Notes: a model not told the origin generated them from the sequence alone. A stretch of DNA of 64,000 bases from Mesorhizobium sp. M1B.F.Ca.ET.045.04.1.1 (GCF_003952465.1 NZ_CP034448.1:558001-622000), one strand, 5' to 3'; shown: positions 39,266-51,945, counted from the first letter of the stretch. Translations and numbers: made by a program.

Positions 39266-39505
39266 TCAGGTCGAAATCGGCTGCTCCCGACGGCACTGAT
39301 ACTCGTGTGACAGACAGACTCTGTCTGCGCTAGTTTTTGCGCCGCACAATGCATAAAAGTACAGGTTTGCCGCAACAAGACTTCTAGTCTCGCCCTGTCC
39401 AACTCCTCATTTTGGCGACGGGTGGCAGGTCGCCCGGGCGATGGTGAGGGTCGCTTAGTCCGAGGACCTCCGCTTCCTGCGAGTGTTTCTGGAGGAGAAA
39501 AATCA

Positions 39506-40780
39506 ATGCAATCAAATCGGCTCGCTGCCAGCCTCGGCGCAGCGTTCGTGCTTACCGCATCCGTATCAACCGCAGCGCTGGCGCAGGCGCCGATCTGCTC
39601 GGCGCCGGTCAAGGTGCTGGCGCAGCCGCGCGATGGGCTGACGCTTCTGGAAGACTCCAAGGACGAGTTCAAGAAGCTCTCCGGCGCCGGCTTCCAGATC
39701 GACTACCTGAACGAGAACGACCGGCGGGCCAAGTCGCGCGCCGACGCCTCTACCGTAGGCAATTACAACGTCTACTATGTCGACGAAGCCAATGTCGCGC
39801 TGTTCGCCTCGTCCGGCTGGATCGCGCCGCTGACCGATTATTATCCGGCCGAGTACGACTTCGCCGATTTCGATCCGGGCCGCCAGAAGGTCGCCACCTA
39901 TGACGGCAAGGTCTGGTTCGCGCCGCTGACCGGCGGCGGCGACCTGATGGTCTACCGCAAGGACGTGCTGGAGGCCGCCGGCATCCAGCCGCCGAAGACG
40001 TTGGACGAGCTGATCGCCGATGTTGCGAAGCTGAACGATCCCGACAAGGGTATGTACGGCATCGCGCTGCGCGGCGCGCGCGGCTCGGGCGCCAATGTCT
40101 GGCGCTGGATGCCCTTCTTCAAGGCCTATGGCGGCAAATGGTTCGACGGCGACAAGCCGGCTTTCAACTCGGACGCCGCCGTGAAGGCGACCGAAACCTA
40201 TCTCAAGCTGTTCAAGGACTCGGCCCCCGGCACGCAGACCGGCAGTTGGGATGAATCGACCGGCGCCTTCCTCTCCGGCCAGGTCGCCATCCTCGTCGAA
40301 TCGACGCCGCTGTCGGGCATGGCGGTCGATCCGAAGACCTCGCAGGTCGTCGGCAAGGTCGGCTTCCTGCCGCCGCCATCGCCGCTGCCCGGCGGCGGCT
40401 ACGGCCATGGGCTCGCCATCGGCACCAAGGCCAATCAAGACGACGCCTCGAAGAAATGCGCCGGCCTGTTCATCGCCTGGGCAACGTCGAAGGAGAACGA
40501 GAAGCGCAGGCTCGACGCGCACCAGTTCGGCGAGCTCAATCGAACCAGCATCCTCTCCAGCAAGGAATTCGCCGACATCTACGGCGCCGATCTCGGACAG
40601 GCGCTGGCCGACACCGGCAAGGTTACGGCGGTGAACTTCTGGCAGGATCCGCGCTGGCCCGATCTCGGCGACCGCTGGGGCATCATCCTCGAGGAGCTGG
40701 TCACCGGCACCCGCACCGACATCAAGGGCGGCCTCAACGAGCTCGATGCCTACGCCAACGAGTTGGTGAAGAAGAAGTAA
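39506..40780 (+). CDS. Extracellular solute-binding protein of a sugar/polyol ABC transporter
   Basis: 424 residues from ATG 39506, with TGGAGGAG upstream. A Sec signal peptide ends near AALAQA (about residue 24). The mature part is a family 1 binding protein with VYYVDEANVALFASSGWIAPL, NVWRWMPFFKAYGGKWFDGDKPAFNS (split about 197-222) and the usual C-terminal helices. It delivers a sugar or polyol to the two permeases that follow. The xylitol/sorbitol-type dehydrogenase in the same operon suggests a sugar alcohol. Confidence 0.92.
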   Translation: MQSNRLAASLGAAFVLTASVSTAALAQAPICSAPVKVLAQPRDGLTLLEDSKDEFKKLSGAGFQIDYLNENDRRAKSRADASTVGNYNVYYVDEANVALFASSGWIAPLTDYYPAEYDFADFDPGRQKVATYDGKVWFAPLTGGGDLMVYRKDVLEAAGIQPPKTLDELIADVAKLNDPDKGMYGIALRGARGSGANVWRWMPFFKAYGGKWFDGDKPAFNSDAAVKATETYLKLFKDSAPGTQTGSWDESTGAFLSGQVAILVESTPLSGMAVDPKTSQVVGKVGFLPPPSPLPGGGYGHGLAIGTKANQDDASKKCAGLFIAWATSKENEKRRLDAHQFGELNRTSILSSKEFADIYGADLGQALADTGKVTAVNFWQDPRWPDLGDRWGIILEELVTGTRTDIKGGLNELDAYANELVKKK

Positions 40781-40892
40781 TCCTCCCGCCCGTGGCGCGC
40801 GGTCGCCGGCATTCGTCGGAATGCCGGGACCCGTGCGCCGCGGGCTCACGCCAGCGATTCCAATGTATCCGCGATATTCCCGAGGATAGGCA

Positions 40893-41759
40893 ATGCGCCG
40901 ACGCTCTTCCCTGCCCGTCACCTTTCTCGTTCCGACGCTCGCCATCCTGCTCGTGCTGTCGATGGTGCCGACGCTCTATGCCATCGTCATTGCCCTGCAG
41001 AACCGCGAGCTGAGCGCGTCGGGCTATTCCTGGATCTGGTTGTCGAACTTCGCCGATCTCTTCCTCGACCGCCGCTTCCTCAACGCCGTCTGGGTTTCGG
41101 TGAAATGGGAGATCGTCACCGTCGTGGCGACGATGGCGGTGGCGATAGGGCTCGGCGTGCTGATGTTCGAGGTCGCCGGCCCACGCCTGCGCAATGTCTA
41201 CTGCCTGCTGTTCATCATTCCGGTGCTGCTGCCGCGCGTCTCGGCGGCCTTCGTGTGGAAATTCGCCTATCACCCGCTCTACGGCATCGCCACCTATCCC
41301 TACCGGCTCGTCACCGGCGGGCTGATCTTCGACCCGCTGTCAAAGGCCTCGACGGCGCTTTTCGCCGTCTCCTCGGTCGATGTCTGGCAATGGGGCCTGT
41401 TCTTCGCCGTCATCGTGCTGAAGCTCCTGGAGACGTTGCCGCCGCAGCCGATCGAGGCGGCGCGGCTCGACCATGCGAAGCGCTGGCAGATCCACGCCTA
41501 TGTCACCTTGCCGATGCTCAAGGCGCCGCTGATCAGCCTGATGTTCGTCAAGATGATCGAGTCGCTGCGCTCCTTCGACCTCATCTATGTGATGACGCGC
41601 GGCGGGCCGGGCGTGGCGACCGAGACGCTCGACATGTACGCGTTCTCGCAGGGCTTCATCGAGTCCGGCAAGGTCTCCTACGCCTCGGCCATGGCCGTGC
41701 TGATGATGATTGCGACGGTCATCACCTTCACCTTCCTGTGGAAGCGGGTGCAGGCATGA
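40893..41759 (+). CDS. Sugar/polyol ABC transporter permease (first)
   Basis: 288 residues, with GAGGATAGG upstream. Six hydrophobic helices and the binding-protein-dependent permease motif near IEAARLDHAKRWQIHAYVTLPML (EAA loop, about 190-212) are visible. It forms the inner-membrane channel with the next gene, whose ATG overlaps its stop as ATGA. Confidence 0.93.
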   Translation: MRRRSSLPVTFLVPTLAILLVLSMVPTLYAIVIALQNRELSASGYSWIWLSNFADLFLDRRFLNAVWVSVKWEIVTVVATMAVAIGLGVLMFEVAGPRLRNVYCLLFIIPVLLPRVSAAFVWKFAYHPLYGIATYPYRLVTGGLIFDPLSKASTALFAVSSVDVWQWGLFFAVIVLKLLETLPPQPIEAARLDHAKRWQIHAYVTLPMLKAPLISLMFVKMIESLRSFDLIYVMTRGGPGVATETLDMYAFSQGFIESGKVSYASAMAVLMMIATVITFTFLWKRVQA

Positions 41760-42583
41760 GGCAGTACCGGATGAGACCGGGCCGCCTGATCGCCAAGGCC
41801 ATACTGGCGCTGGCCGGATTCCTGGCCGTGTTCCCGCTCGTTTGGACGGCGCTCAACGCGCTGAAGAACAATGTCGACATCATCACGCGGGTCCCGCGCC
41901 TGGTGTTCACGCCGACGCTTGCCAACATCTCCTACATCCTCGGCCGCGACAGCGTGATGACCGGGCTCTACAACTCGGTGGTCGCCTGCGGCTCGGCCGT
42001 GCTGATCGGCGTCGCGCTCGGCCTGCCGGCGGCCTATGCTGTGGCGCGCTATCCCAACCGCTGGGCGGGCGACATCCAGTTCTTCGTGCTGTCGCTGCGC
42101 TTCCTGCCGCCAGTGGCGGTGGCCATCCCGTTGATGGTGATCTGGCTGCAGGTCGGTCTCTACGACACTTTGCCGGCGCTCATCGTCACCTATTCGCTGC
42201 TCACCATCTCGGTGATCATGTGGCTGGCGATCCCCGCCTTCCAGGGCGTGCCCAAGGAGGTCGAGGAAGCCGCCTTCGTCGACGGCTACGGCGCCTATTC
42301 GGTGTTCTGGCGGATTGCGCTTCCCGTCGCGGCGCGCTCGCTCGCCGGCGCCATCGCCTTCAGCTTCGTGCTGGTCTGGAACGAGTTCCTGATCGCGCTG
42401 ATGCTGTCGAGCTCCAACGCCAAGACCCTGCCGATCGTCGCCTCGGAGCTGTCGCAGCAAGGCATGAACGTGCCGTGGGGCATCCTCAACGCTTCGGTCG
42501 TGCTGCTCTCGCTGCCGCCGCTGCTGTTCCTCGGCGTGCTAAGCGGCTTCCTGAATTCCGTTTTCCGGCAAAAAAAGACTTGA
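41756..42583 (+). CDS. Sugar/polyol ABC transporter permease (second)
   Basis: 275 residues from ATG 41756. It has the MalG-type topology of six helices and an EAA loop at VEEAAFVDGYGAYSVFWRIALP (about 165-186). It is coupled to the first permease by a 4-bp overlap and followed 15 bp later by the dehydrogenase gene. Confidence 0.93.
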   Translation: MRQYRMRPGRLIAKAILALAGFLAVFPLVWTALNALKNNVDIITRVPRLVFTPTLANISYILGRDSVMTGLYNSVVACGSAVLIGVALGLPAAYAVARYPNRWAGDIQFFVLSLRFLPPVAVAIPLMVIWLQVGLYDTLPALIVTYSLLTISVIMWLAIPAFQGVPKEVEEAAFVDGYGAYSVFWRIALPVAARSLAGAIAFSFVLVWNEFLIALMLSSSNAKTLPIVASELSQQGMNVPWGILNASVVLLSLPPLLFLGVLSGFLNSVFRQKKT

Positions 42584-42598
42584 TGCGAGGATTAGCCG

Positions 42599-43645
42599 AT
42601 GCAGGCACTGGTACTTGAGAAAAAGGGTGAACTGTCGCTGCGCGAGATCGCGCTGCCGCTGGATGTCGGACCGGACGATGTCAGGATCGCCATCCACACC
42701 GTCGGCGTCTGCGGCAGCGACGTGCATTATTACACGCATGGCGCGATCGGCAGCTATATCGTTCGCCAGCCGATGGTGCTCGGCCACGAGGCGTCAGGCA
42801 CGATCGTCGAGATCGGCGCCAATGTCACGAGCCTGAAGGTCGGCGACCGCGTCTGCATGGAGCCGGGCGTGCCGAACCTTGCGTCGCGCGCAACGAAACT
42901 CGGCATCTACAATGTCGACCCGGATGTCCGCTTCTGGGCGACGCCGCCGGTGCATGGCGTGTTGGCGCCCTACGCCGTGCATCCGGCGGCCTTCACCTAC
43001 AAACTGCCGGACAATGTCTCCTTCGCCGAGGGCGCGATGGTCGAGCCCTTCGCCATCGGCATGCAGGCGGCGGCGCGTGCCCGCATTGTGCCCGGCGACG
43101 TCGCCGTCGTCGTCGGCTGCGGCCCGATCGGCATCATGATCGCGCTGGCTGCACTCGCCGGCGGCTGCTCGAAAGTGCTGATTTCCGACTTCTCCGCACC
43201 CAAGCTGAAGATCGCCGCGCAGTATCCGGGCATCGTGCCGGTCAATATCGGCGAGCAGTCGCTGGTCGATGCGGTGCGGACAGCCACCGACGGCTGGGGC
43301 GCCGACATCGTCTTCGAGGCGAGCGGCAGCCCTAAGGCCTTCGCCAATCTTTTCGATCTCGTGAGGCCCGGCGGCGCGCTGGTGCTGGTCGGGCTGCCAG
43401 TCGAGCCGGTCAGCCTCGACGTGCCGGCGGCGATTTCCAAGGAAGTGCGCATCGAGACCGTGTTCCGCTACGCCAACATCTTCGACCGCGCCCTGCAGCT
43501 CATCGCCTCGGGCAAGGTCGACCTCAAGCCGCTGATCACCGGCACCTATGATTTCCCGGACAGCATCAAGGCGTTCGAGCGAGCGGCCAAGGGCAACCCG
43601 CAAGACGTCAAGCTGCAAATCCTGCTCACCGGCGAAAAGGGCTGA
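42599..43645 (+). CDS. Zinc-dependent medium-chain dehydrogenase, xylitol/sorbitol dehydrogenase type
   Basis: 348 residues. Catalytic zinc ligands are in [10 protein letters not shown] (Cys at about 38) and GHEASG (His/Glu about 62-63). NAD is bound by [13 protein letters not shown] (about 175-187). [18 protein letters not shown] is characteristic of xylitol and sorbitol dehydrogenases. The lobe that normally holds four structural-zinc cysteines reads [20 protein letters not shown] here and has none of them, so only the catalytic zinc is expected. It would oxidise the imported polyol to a ketose in the cytoplasm. Confidence 0.9.
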   Translation: MQALVLEKKGELSLREIALPLDVGPDDVRIAIHTVGVCGSDVHYYTHGAIGSYIVRQPMVLGHEASGTIVEIGANVTSLKVGDRVCMEPGVPNLASRATKLGIYNVDPDVRFWATPPVHGVLAPYAVHPAAFTYKLPDNVSFAEGAMVEPFAIGMQAAARARIVPGDVAVVVGCGPIGIMIALAALAGGCSKVLISDFSAPKLKIAAQYPGIVPVNIGEQSLVDAVRTATDGWGADIVFEASGSPKAFANLFDLVRPGGALVLVGLPVEPVSLDVPAAISKEVRIETVFRYANIFDRALQLIASGKVDLKPLITGTYDFPDSIKAFERAAKGNPQDVKLQILLTGEKG

Positions 43646-43648
43646 CCC

Positions 43649-44407
43649 ATGTCCGCGATCGTTTGCTCCCACGTCGACAAGGCCTATGGCGCCACAACCG
43701 TCATCCGCGACCTCAACCTTGCGATCGAGGAGCATGAGTTCGTCGTGTTCCTAGGCCCGTCCGGCTGCGGCAAGTCGACCTTGCTCAGGATGCTCGCCGG
43801 GCTGGAGGACATCAGCGGCGGCGAGGTTTCGATCGGCGGCAAGGTGGTGAACGATCTCGAGCCAGGCGACCGCGGCATCGCCATGGTGTTCCAAAACTAT
43901 GCGCTCTATCCGCATATGACGATCTTCGACAACATCGCCTTCGGGCTCAAGCGGCAGAAGGTGCCGGCTGGCCAGATCAAGAAACGGGTCGAGGCGGTTT
44001 CCGGGACGCTCGGGCTCGAGCCCTATCTCGGCCGTAAGCCGACCGAGCTTTCCGGCGGCCAGCAGCAGCGCGTGGCGATCGCGCGCGCCATGATCAAGAC
44101 ACCGAAAGTGTTCCTGTTCGACGAGCCGCTGTCCAATCTCGATGCCAAGCTGCGCAACCATATGCGCGTCGAGATCGCCAGGCTGCACCAATCGCTGAAG
44201 ACCACGACCGTCTACGTCACGCACGACCAGCTCGAAGCGATGACGCTCGCCGACCGCATCGTGCTCTTGAAGGACGGCGTGATCGAGCAGATCGGCTCGC
44301 CTGCCGAGATCTATCGCCAGCCCAAAAACATGTTCGTGGCGGGCTTCATCGGCACGCCCAATATGAATTTCGTCGAGGTGACGGTCGGCCGAGCAAAGAG
44401 CGGGTGA
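43649..44407 (+). CDS. Short sugar ABC transporter ATP-binding protein lacking the TOBE domain
   Basis: 252 residues. The ATPase core is complete: [58 protein letters not shown]. It stops just after [12 protein letters not shown]. Relatives at 1223 and 47546 in this window continue for 80 more residues with a TOBE regulatory domain. The convergent HAD gene stop lies only 27 bp away, leaving no room for a lost extension. The ATPase may work but should lack the C-terminal regulatory contacts. Confidence 0.92.
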   Translation: MSAIVCSHVDKAYGATTVIRDLNLAIEEHEFVVFLGPSGCGKSTLLRMLAGLEDISGGEVSIGGKVVNDLEPGDRGIAMVFQNYALYPHMTIFDNIAFGLKRQKVPAGQIKKRVEAVSGTLGLEPYLGRKPTELSGGQQQRVAIARAMIKTPKVFLFDEPLSNLDAKLRNHMRVEIARLHQSLKTTTVYVTHDQLEAMTLADRIVLLKDGVIEQIGSPAEIYRQPKNMFVAGFIGTPNMNFVEVTVGRAKSG

Positions 44408-44434
44408 CATCGACCGCGCAAACGAAACTCGTCG

Positions 44435-45118
44435 TCAAGATGCTTTTACTCTCGCTCCCAGGCCTGCAATCAGATCGGGCAATTGCAGCATGTCAGCGAA
44501 TATAAAGTCCGGTTCGGTCGACGCAAGCCGCGCCTTGAGAGCGGGGTTGTTCGCGTGCGAGCCGCCGGTGAAGGCAAAGACGCGCATGCCCGCCGCCCGC
44601 GCCGCGGCGATACCGGCCGGACTGTCCTCGATGACCAGGCATTTGCGCGGTTTTGCGCGCATGGTGGCGGCGGCATGGAGGAAGAGATCCGGCGCCGGCT
44701 TGCCACGCTTCACCATGGCGGCGCTGAACAGGTTGGGCTCCAGCAAGCCCAGCAGGCCGGTGACCTCGAGCGCGTAGCGGATGCGCTCCAGCGTGCCGGA
44801 GGAGGCGACGCAACAGGGCAGGTCGAGCCTCGGCAGAACCTCCTTGATGCCGGGGATCGGCTTCAACTCCTCGCGGAACTTGCGCATCAGCTCGACACGC
44901 ATGGCGGTGAGATGCTGGTCGCTGATCTCGAGTCCGAAATCGCGGCCGAGGATCTCACGCACGCTTTTCATGCTCTTGCCGAGGAAGTGCTCGTAGGCCG
45001 CGTCCTCGCTGACCGTTCCGCCGGCAAGCTCGATCATGCCGAGCAGCGCCGAGACCGAGAGCGCCTCGCTGTCGACCAGGACGCCGTCGCAGTCGAAGAT
45101 GACCAGTTCGGGCGTCAT
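44435..45118 (-). CDS. HAD superfamily hydrolase, phosphoglycolate phosphatase/beta-phosphoglucomutase-like
   Basis: 227 residues. Motif I is FDCDGVLVDSEALS (nucleophile Asp about 9), motif II VASSGTLERI, motif III lysine in VKRGKPAPD, and motif IV VIEDSPAGIAAARAAGM. The cap is the small helical kind inserted after motif I. It is the last gene of the smoEFGKS-mtlK operon, 16 bp after mtlK, and probably removes phosphate from a sugar phosphate. Convergent with the short ABC ATPase. Confidence 0.9.
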   Translation of the reverse strand: MTPELVIFDCDGVLVDSEALSVSALLGMIELAGGTVSEDAAYEHFLGKSMKSVREILGRDFGLEISDQHLTAMRVELMRKFREELKPIPGIKEVLPRLDLPCCVASSGTLERIRYALEVTGLLGLLEPNLFSAAMVKRGKPAPDLFLHAAATMRAKPRKCLVIEDSPAGIAAARAAGMRVFAFTGGSHANNPALKARLASTEPDFIFADMLQLPDLIAGLGARVKAS

Positions 45119-45134
45119 GCCGGTTTCAGGGGCT

Positions 45135-46613
<1,479 letters not shown>

Positions 46614-46702
46614 CTGCTTTACCCTTTGGCCGATACGCGGCCCGACAATTCCGTCTTTTCCCGCGCCCGGCGAGAGCGGTGAGGGACGGCGCCGGCTGCT
46701 CC

Positions 46703-46760
46703 GTGCCGCCCCTCACCTGCCCCTCGGCGCATGCTCCCGGAGGAAGGGAGACGCGCCTTC
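46703..46760. repeat. Partial palindromic repeat, copy G, between mtlK and smoS
   Basis: GCCGCCCCTCACCTGCCCCT followed by CGGCGCATGCTCCCGGAGGA looks like a decayed single arm of the same repeat family as copies B and D. It lies in the 151-bp smoS-mtlK gap. Confidence 0.4.
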
Positions 46761-46764
46761 CCCC

Positions 46765-47535
46765 TCAACTCATCCATTGGCCGCCATCGACATTGTAGGT
46801 CTGGGCGACAATGTATTCGGCCTCGTCGCTGGCGAGGAAAACCGCCATGCCGGTCAGGTCTTCCGCCCGGCCCATGCGGCCGTAGGGCACGCTCTCGCCG
46901 ACCAGGCGCTTCTTCTCGCCCTTCGGCCGGTTCTCGTATTTGGCGAACAGCGCATCGACGTGATCCCAATGCTCGCCGTCGACGACGCCCGGCGCGATGG
47001 CGTTGACGTTGATGCGGTGCCTGATCAGGTCGAGCCCGGCCGACTGGGTCAGCGAAATGACGGCGGCCTTGGTGGCGCAATAGACCGCGACCAGCGGCTC
47101 GCCGCGGCGCCCGGCCTGGCTCGCCATGTTGATGATCCTGCCGCCCTTCCCGCGCGCGATCATCGATCGCGCGGCGGCCTGTAGCATGAACAGCGTGCCG
47201 GCGACATTGACGGAGAACAGCTTGTCGTAGCTCGCCCGGCTGATCTCGACGATCGGCGCCAGATCGAACAGGGCGGCGTTGTTGATCAGGATGTCCAAGC
47301 CGCCGGCCTTCGCCTCGACCGCTTTCACCGCGGCCTCGATCGAGGACAGGTCGGTGACGTCGAGCCGGACGGCGTAGGCGGCTGAGCCGATATCCCTCGC
47401 CGTCGCCTCCGCCGCTTCGAGGTTGATGTCGGCGATCGCCACCGTGGCGCCTTCGCGCGCATAGGCTTCGGCGAAGGCCCTGCCGATGCCGCGCGCCGAT
47501 CCGGTGATCAGCGCCGATTTGCCCTTCAGCCTCAC
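46765..47535 (-). CDS. smoS: Sorbitol dehydrogenase, SDR type
   Basis: 256 residues. Motifs are TGSARGIGRAFAE (about 11-23), ADINLEAAE for NAD, NNAALFD, catalytic serine in NMASQAGRRG, and YCATKAAV. It oxidises D-sorbitol to D-fructose and galactitol to L-tagatose in related operons. It lies between smoK (10 bp upstream) and mtlK, the order expected for smoEFGKS-mtlK. Confidence 0.92.
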   Translation of the reverse strand: MRLKGKSALITGSARGIGRAFAEAYAREGATVAIADINLEAAEATARDIGSAAYAVRLDVTDLSSIEAAVKAVEAKAGGLDILINNAALFDLAPIVEISRASYDKLFSVNVAGTLFMLQAAARSMIARGKGGRIINMASQAGRRGEPLVAVYCATKAAVISLTQSAGLDLIRHRINVNAIAPGVVDGEHWDHVDALFAKYENRPKGEKKRLVGESVPYGRMGRAEDLTGMAVFLASDEAEYIVAQTYNVDGGQWMS

Positions 47536-47545
47536 TGTCCCGTCC

Positions 47546-48550
<1,005 letters not shown>

Positions 48551-48591
48551 GGTTTCCTCCCGGGGATTTCGTCGTCCGCCGCTTGCGGCTC

Positions 48592-49416
48592 TTACTTCAC
48601 GGCGCCAAAGGTCAGGCCGCGCACCAGCTGCTTCTGGCTGAACCAGCCCATGATCAGGATCGGCGCGATCGCCAGTGTCGAGGCGGCCGAGAGCTTGGCC
48701 CAGAACAGGCCTTGCGGGCTGGAGAAGGAACTGATGAAGGCCGTCAGCGGCGCTGCGTCGGTGGTGGTCAGCCGGATCGTCCAGAACGCTTCGTTCCAGG
48801 CCAGGATGATGTTCAACAGCATGGTCGAGGCAATGCCCGGGACCGCCATCGGCGTCAGCACATAGATGATCTCGTTCCACAGCGAGGCGCCGTCCATGCG
48901 CGCCGCTTCGAGGATCTCACCCGGGATCTCGCGAAAGTAGGTGTAGAGCATCCAGATCACGATCGGCAGGTTGATCAGCATCAGCATCACGGTGAGGCCG
49001 ATGCGGCTATCGAGCAGGCCGGTGTCGCGGAAGATCAGGTAGATCGGGAACAGCACGGCGACGGCCGGCATCATCTTGGTGGAGAGCATCCACATCAGGA
49101 TGTCCTTGGTGCGCTTGGTCGGCGAGAAGGCCATCGACCACGCCGCCGGTATCGCGACGACGAGAGCCAGGATGGTCGAGCCGACCGACAGGATCACCGA
49201 ATTCAGGAAGAACTTGAAATAGCCGCTCTGCGCCTGCACTTCGGCATAGCTTTCCGTGGTGCCCGACGGGATCAGGGCGAAGCCCTGGATCGCCTCCTGC
49301 TCTGACTTGAACGAGGTGATGATCGTGTAAAGGATCGGGAAGAAGATCAAAAGCGCGACGATCCAGGCCGCAGCGGTGGCGATCGTCTTGTGCTGGGTGG
49401 TGACTGCGCGTGCCAT
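48592..49416 (-). CDS. smoG: Sorbitol/mannitol ABC transporter permease
   Basis: 274 residues from ATG 49416, preceded by GGGAGGACC. Six hydrophobic helices and the EAA loop [22 protein letters not shown] (about 180-201) are seen, with the terminal [16 protein letters not shown] typical of the second polyol permease. A palindromic repeat separates it from smoF. Confidence 0.93.
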   Translation of the reverse strand: MARAVTTQHKTIATAAAWIVALLIFFPILYTIITSFKSEQEAIQGFALIPSGTTESYAEVQAQSGYFKFFLNSVILSVGSTILALVVAIPAAWSMAFSPTKRTKDILMWMLSTKMMPAVAVLFPIYLIFRDTGLLDSRIGLTVMLMLINLPIVIWMLYTYFREIPGEILEAARMDGASLWNEIIYVLTPMAVPGIASTMLLNIILAWNEAFWTIRLTTTDAAPLTAFISSFSSPQGLFWAKLSAASTLAIAPILIMGWFSQKQLVRGLTFGAVK

Positions 49417-49456
49417 AGTCAGGTCCTCCCGTATCGGCGATGTTGGCGGCAGGGTC

Positions 49457-49596
49457 GACCCCCACTCCGGTTCGCTGCGCAAACCACCTCTCCCCCGATC
49501 GACGGGGTAGAGGAAGGGCGCAGCTTCGATGCAGGCCTTTCCTCTCCCCCTGCCACGGGGAGAGGTGTCCCGCGCAGCGGGGCGGAGTGGGGGTGG
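49457..49596. repeat. Palindromic repeat, copy H, between smoF and smoG
   Basis: CCCCCACTCCGGTTCGCTGC and CACCTCTCCCCCGATCGACG on the left pair with CCTCTCCCCCTGCCACGGGG and GGGGCGGAGTGGGGG on the right. The element is inside the smo operon, in the 207-bp gap between the two permease genes. Confidence 0.75.
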
Positions 49597-49623
49597 TTCA
49601 GCGCAAGTGGCATCGTCTCCCCC

Positions 49624-50496
49624 TTACTTGTCCAGGTTCTTGCCGACGGCGCGCATGACGAAGAAGGCGACGATGTTGGCGAGAATGACCGCGATGACGC
49701 CACCGGCGGATGCCTGGCCGATTTTGAACTCCAGCAGCGCCTTCTGGTAGACGAGGAAAGGCAGGTTGGTTGAGGCATAGCCCGGGCCGCCGTTGGTGGT
49801 GACCAGGATCTCGGCATAGATCGAGAGCAGGAAGATCGTCTGGATCAGGATGACGACGGTGATGGCGCGCGACATGTGCGGCAGCGTCAGATACCAGAAG
49901 CGGCTGAGGAAGCCGGCGCCGTCCATCTCGGCCGCCTCTTTCTGCTCGCCGTCGAGCGATTGCAGGGAGGTGAGCAGGATCAGCGTCGCGAAGGGCAGCC
50001 ACTGCCAGGCGACGATGAGGATGACCGCCGTCAGCGGGTGCTGCCCGAACCAGTCGATGGGGTTGGCGCCGAAGAAGCGGGCAATATCGGCGAAGACGCC
50101 GTATTGCGGGTGCATGATCATGTTCTTCCACACCAGTGCCGCGACCGGCGGCATGACGAAGAACGGCGAGATGACGAGAATGCGCACGAACCCCTGGCCC
50201 CAGATCGGCTGGTCGAGGAGCAGCGCCAAAAGGATGCCGCCGATCACCGTGATGACCAGCACGCTGACGACGATGGTCAGCGTGTTCAGGATCGACTGCA
50301 GGAAGGCGGGATTGGAGTAGAAGAGCTTGTAGTTGGAGAACCAGACGAACCCGTCGCGGATCGGATTGAGCGGGTTGTACTGGAGGAACGAGAACCAGAT
50401 CGTAAAGACCAGCGGCACGATCATCCAGATGAACAGCAGGATCACCGATGGCGCCATCATGAAACGGGCAAGCGAACGGGTTTGCTGAGTAGCCAT
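49624..50496 (-). CDS. smoF: Sorbitol/mannitol ABC transporter permease
   Basis: 290 residues from ATG 50496, with GGAGGGT seven bases upstream; a GTG three codons earlier is also in frame. Six hydrophobic helices and the EAA loop KEAAEMDGAGFLSRFWYLTLP (about 190-210) are visible. It is the first permease of the smo importer and follows smoE by 138 bp. Confidence 0.93.
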   Translation of the reverse strand: MATQQTRSLARFMMAPSVILLFIWMIVPLVFTIWFSFLQYNPLNPIRDGFVWFSNYKLFYSNPAFLQSILNTLTIVVSVLVITVIGGILLALLLDQPIWGQGFVRILVISPFFVMPPVAALVWKNMIMHPQYGVFADIARFFGANPIDWFGQHPLTAVILIVAWQWLPFATLILLTSLQSLDGEQKEAAEMDGAGFLSRFWYLTLPHMSRAITVVILIQTIFLLSIYAEILVTTNGGPGYASTNLPFLVYQKALLEFKIGQASAGGVIAVILANIVAFFVMRAVGKNLDK

Positions 50497-50634
50497 GACG
50501 GTCACCCTCCAATAGTCGGCCGGATTTCAGAGTCGTGCCAAATTTCCTGATTGCAAAGGTGGCCGCCCGAACTGGGTTTCGGGCGGCCAATGCCGGTCAT
50601 GATGCGCTACCGGCGTTCGGCACCGGGAGGAGCC

Positions 50635-51945
50635 TTACTGGATATAGCCGCCTTCGGTCATCGCGGCGGTCGCCGCGTCCTGGGCCTGCTTCAGCGCGTC
50701 GTCGACGCTCGACTGGCCTGCAAGGGCAGCCGAGAAGAGCTGGCCGACGGTGGTGCCGAGGCCCTGGAATTCAGGAATGGCCACGAATTGCACGCCGACA
50801 TAGGGCACCGGCTTGACGGTCGGATGCGTCGGGTCGGCGGCGTTGATGGAGTCCAGCGTCATCTTCGCGAAGGGAGCGGCCTTCTGGTACTCAGGGTTGG
50901 CGTAGAGCGAGGTGCGCGTTCCGGGCGGAACGTTGGCCCAGCCTTCCTTCGACGCCACCAGCTCGGCATAGTGCTTGCTGGTTGCCCAGGACACGAACTT
51001 CTCGGCGGCGTCCGCCTTCTTGGTGCCGGCGGGGATGGCCAGCGACCAGGCCCACAGCCAGTTGCCGCGCTTGCCGAGGCCGGTGTCGGGCGCCAGTGCA
51101 TAGCCGACCTTGTCGGCGACCTGCGAAGCCTTCGGATCGGAGACGAAGGACGCGGCGACGGTGGCGTCGATCCACATGCCGCACTTGCCCTGCTGGAACA
51201 GCGCCAGATTCTCGTTGAAGCCGTTGGACGAAGCGCCCTCGGGACCGTCGGCCTTCATCAGGTCGACATAGAATTGCAGCGTGTTCTTCCATTCCGGCTG
51301 ATCGAATTGCGGCTTCCAGTTCTCGTCGAACCAGCGGGCGCCGAAGGAGTTCGACATGGCGGTCAGGAAGGCCATGTTCTCACCCCAGCCGGCCTTGCCG
51401 CGCAGGCATACGCCGTTCACGCCGTTGGCGCGGTCGGTCATCTTGTCGGCCGCCTGCTTGATGAAGTCCCAGGTCGGCGCGTCGGGCATCTTGAGGCCGG
51501 CCTTCTCCATCAGGTCCTTGCGGTACATGACGAAGGAGCTCTCGCCGTAGAAGGGCGCGGCATAGAGCTTGCCGTCGACCGAAAGGCCGCCGGCGATGGC
51601 CGGGATGATGTCCTTGACGTCGTAATCGTCGCCGAGCTTGTCGAGCGGCAGCAGCCAGCTCTGCTTGGCCCAGATCGGAACCTCATAGGTGCCGATGGTC
51701 ATGACGTCGTACTGGCCGCCTTTGGTGGCGATGTCGGTGGTGACGCGCTCGCGCAGCACGTTCTCTTCAAGCGTGACCCAGTTGAGCTGGATGTCGGGGT
51801 TAGCCTTGGTGAAGTCGTCCGTCAGCTTCTGCATGCGGACCATGTCGCCATTGTTGACGGTGGCGATGGTGATGGATTCGGCATGCGCGGCGAAAGCAAG
51901 GGCGCTGGCCGACAACAGGCCCAGGGTGAGCGTGCGAAGTTTCAT
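50635..51945 (-). CDS. smoE: Sorbitol/mannitol-binding periplasmic protein
   Basis: 436 residues from ATG 51945, with GGGAGGAATTG upstream. The Sec signal peptide (LTLGLLSASALAFAAHA) is cleaved near residue 22. The mature protein begins ESITIATVNNGDMVRMQKL, as in polyol binding proteins, and has YDVMTIGTYEVPIWAKQSWL and WLWAWSLAIPAGTKK. It is the first gene of the smoEFGKS-mtlK-HAD operon. Paired GCAWTTG half-sites lie 24-54 bp upstream. Confidence 0.93.
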   Translation of the reverse strand: MKLRTLTLGLLSASALAFAAHAESITIATVNNGDMVRMQKLTDDFTKANPDIQLNWVTLEENVLRERVTTDIATKGGQYDVMTIGTYEVPIWAKQSWLLPLDKLGDDYDVKDIIPAIAGGLSVDGKLYAAPFYGESSFVMYRKDLMEKAGLKMPDAPTWDFIKQAADKMTDRANGVNGVCLRGKAGWGENMAFLTAMSNSFGARWFDENWKPQFDQPEWKNTLQFYVDLMKADGPEGASSNGFNENLALFQQGKCGMWIDATVAASFVSDPKASQVADKVGYALAPDTGLGKRGNWLWAWSLAIPAGTKKADAAEKFVSWATSKHYAELVASKEGWANVPPGTRTSLYANPEYQKAAPFAKMTLDSINAADPTHPTVKPVPYVGVQFVAIPEFQGLGTTVGQLFSAALAGQSSVDDALKQAQDAATAAMTEGGYIQ

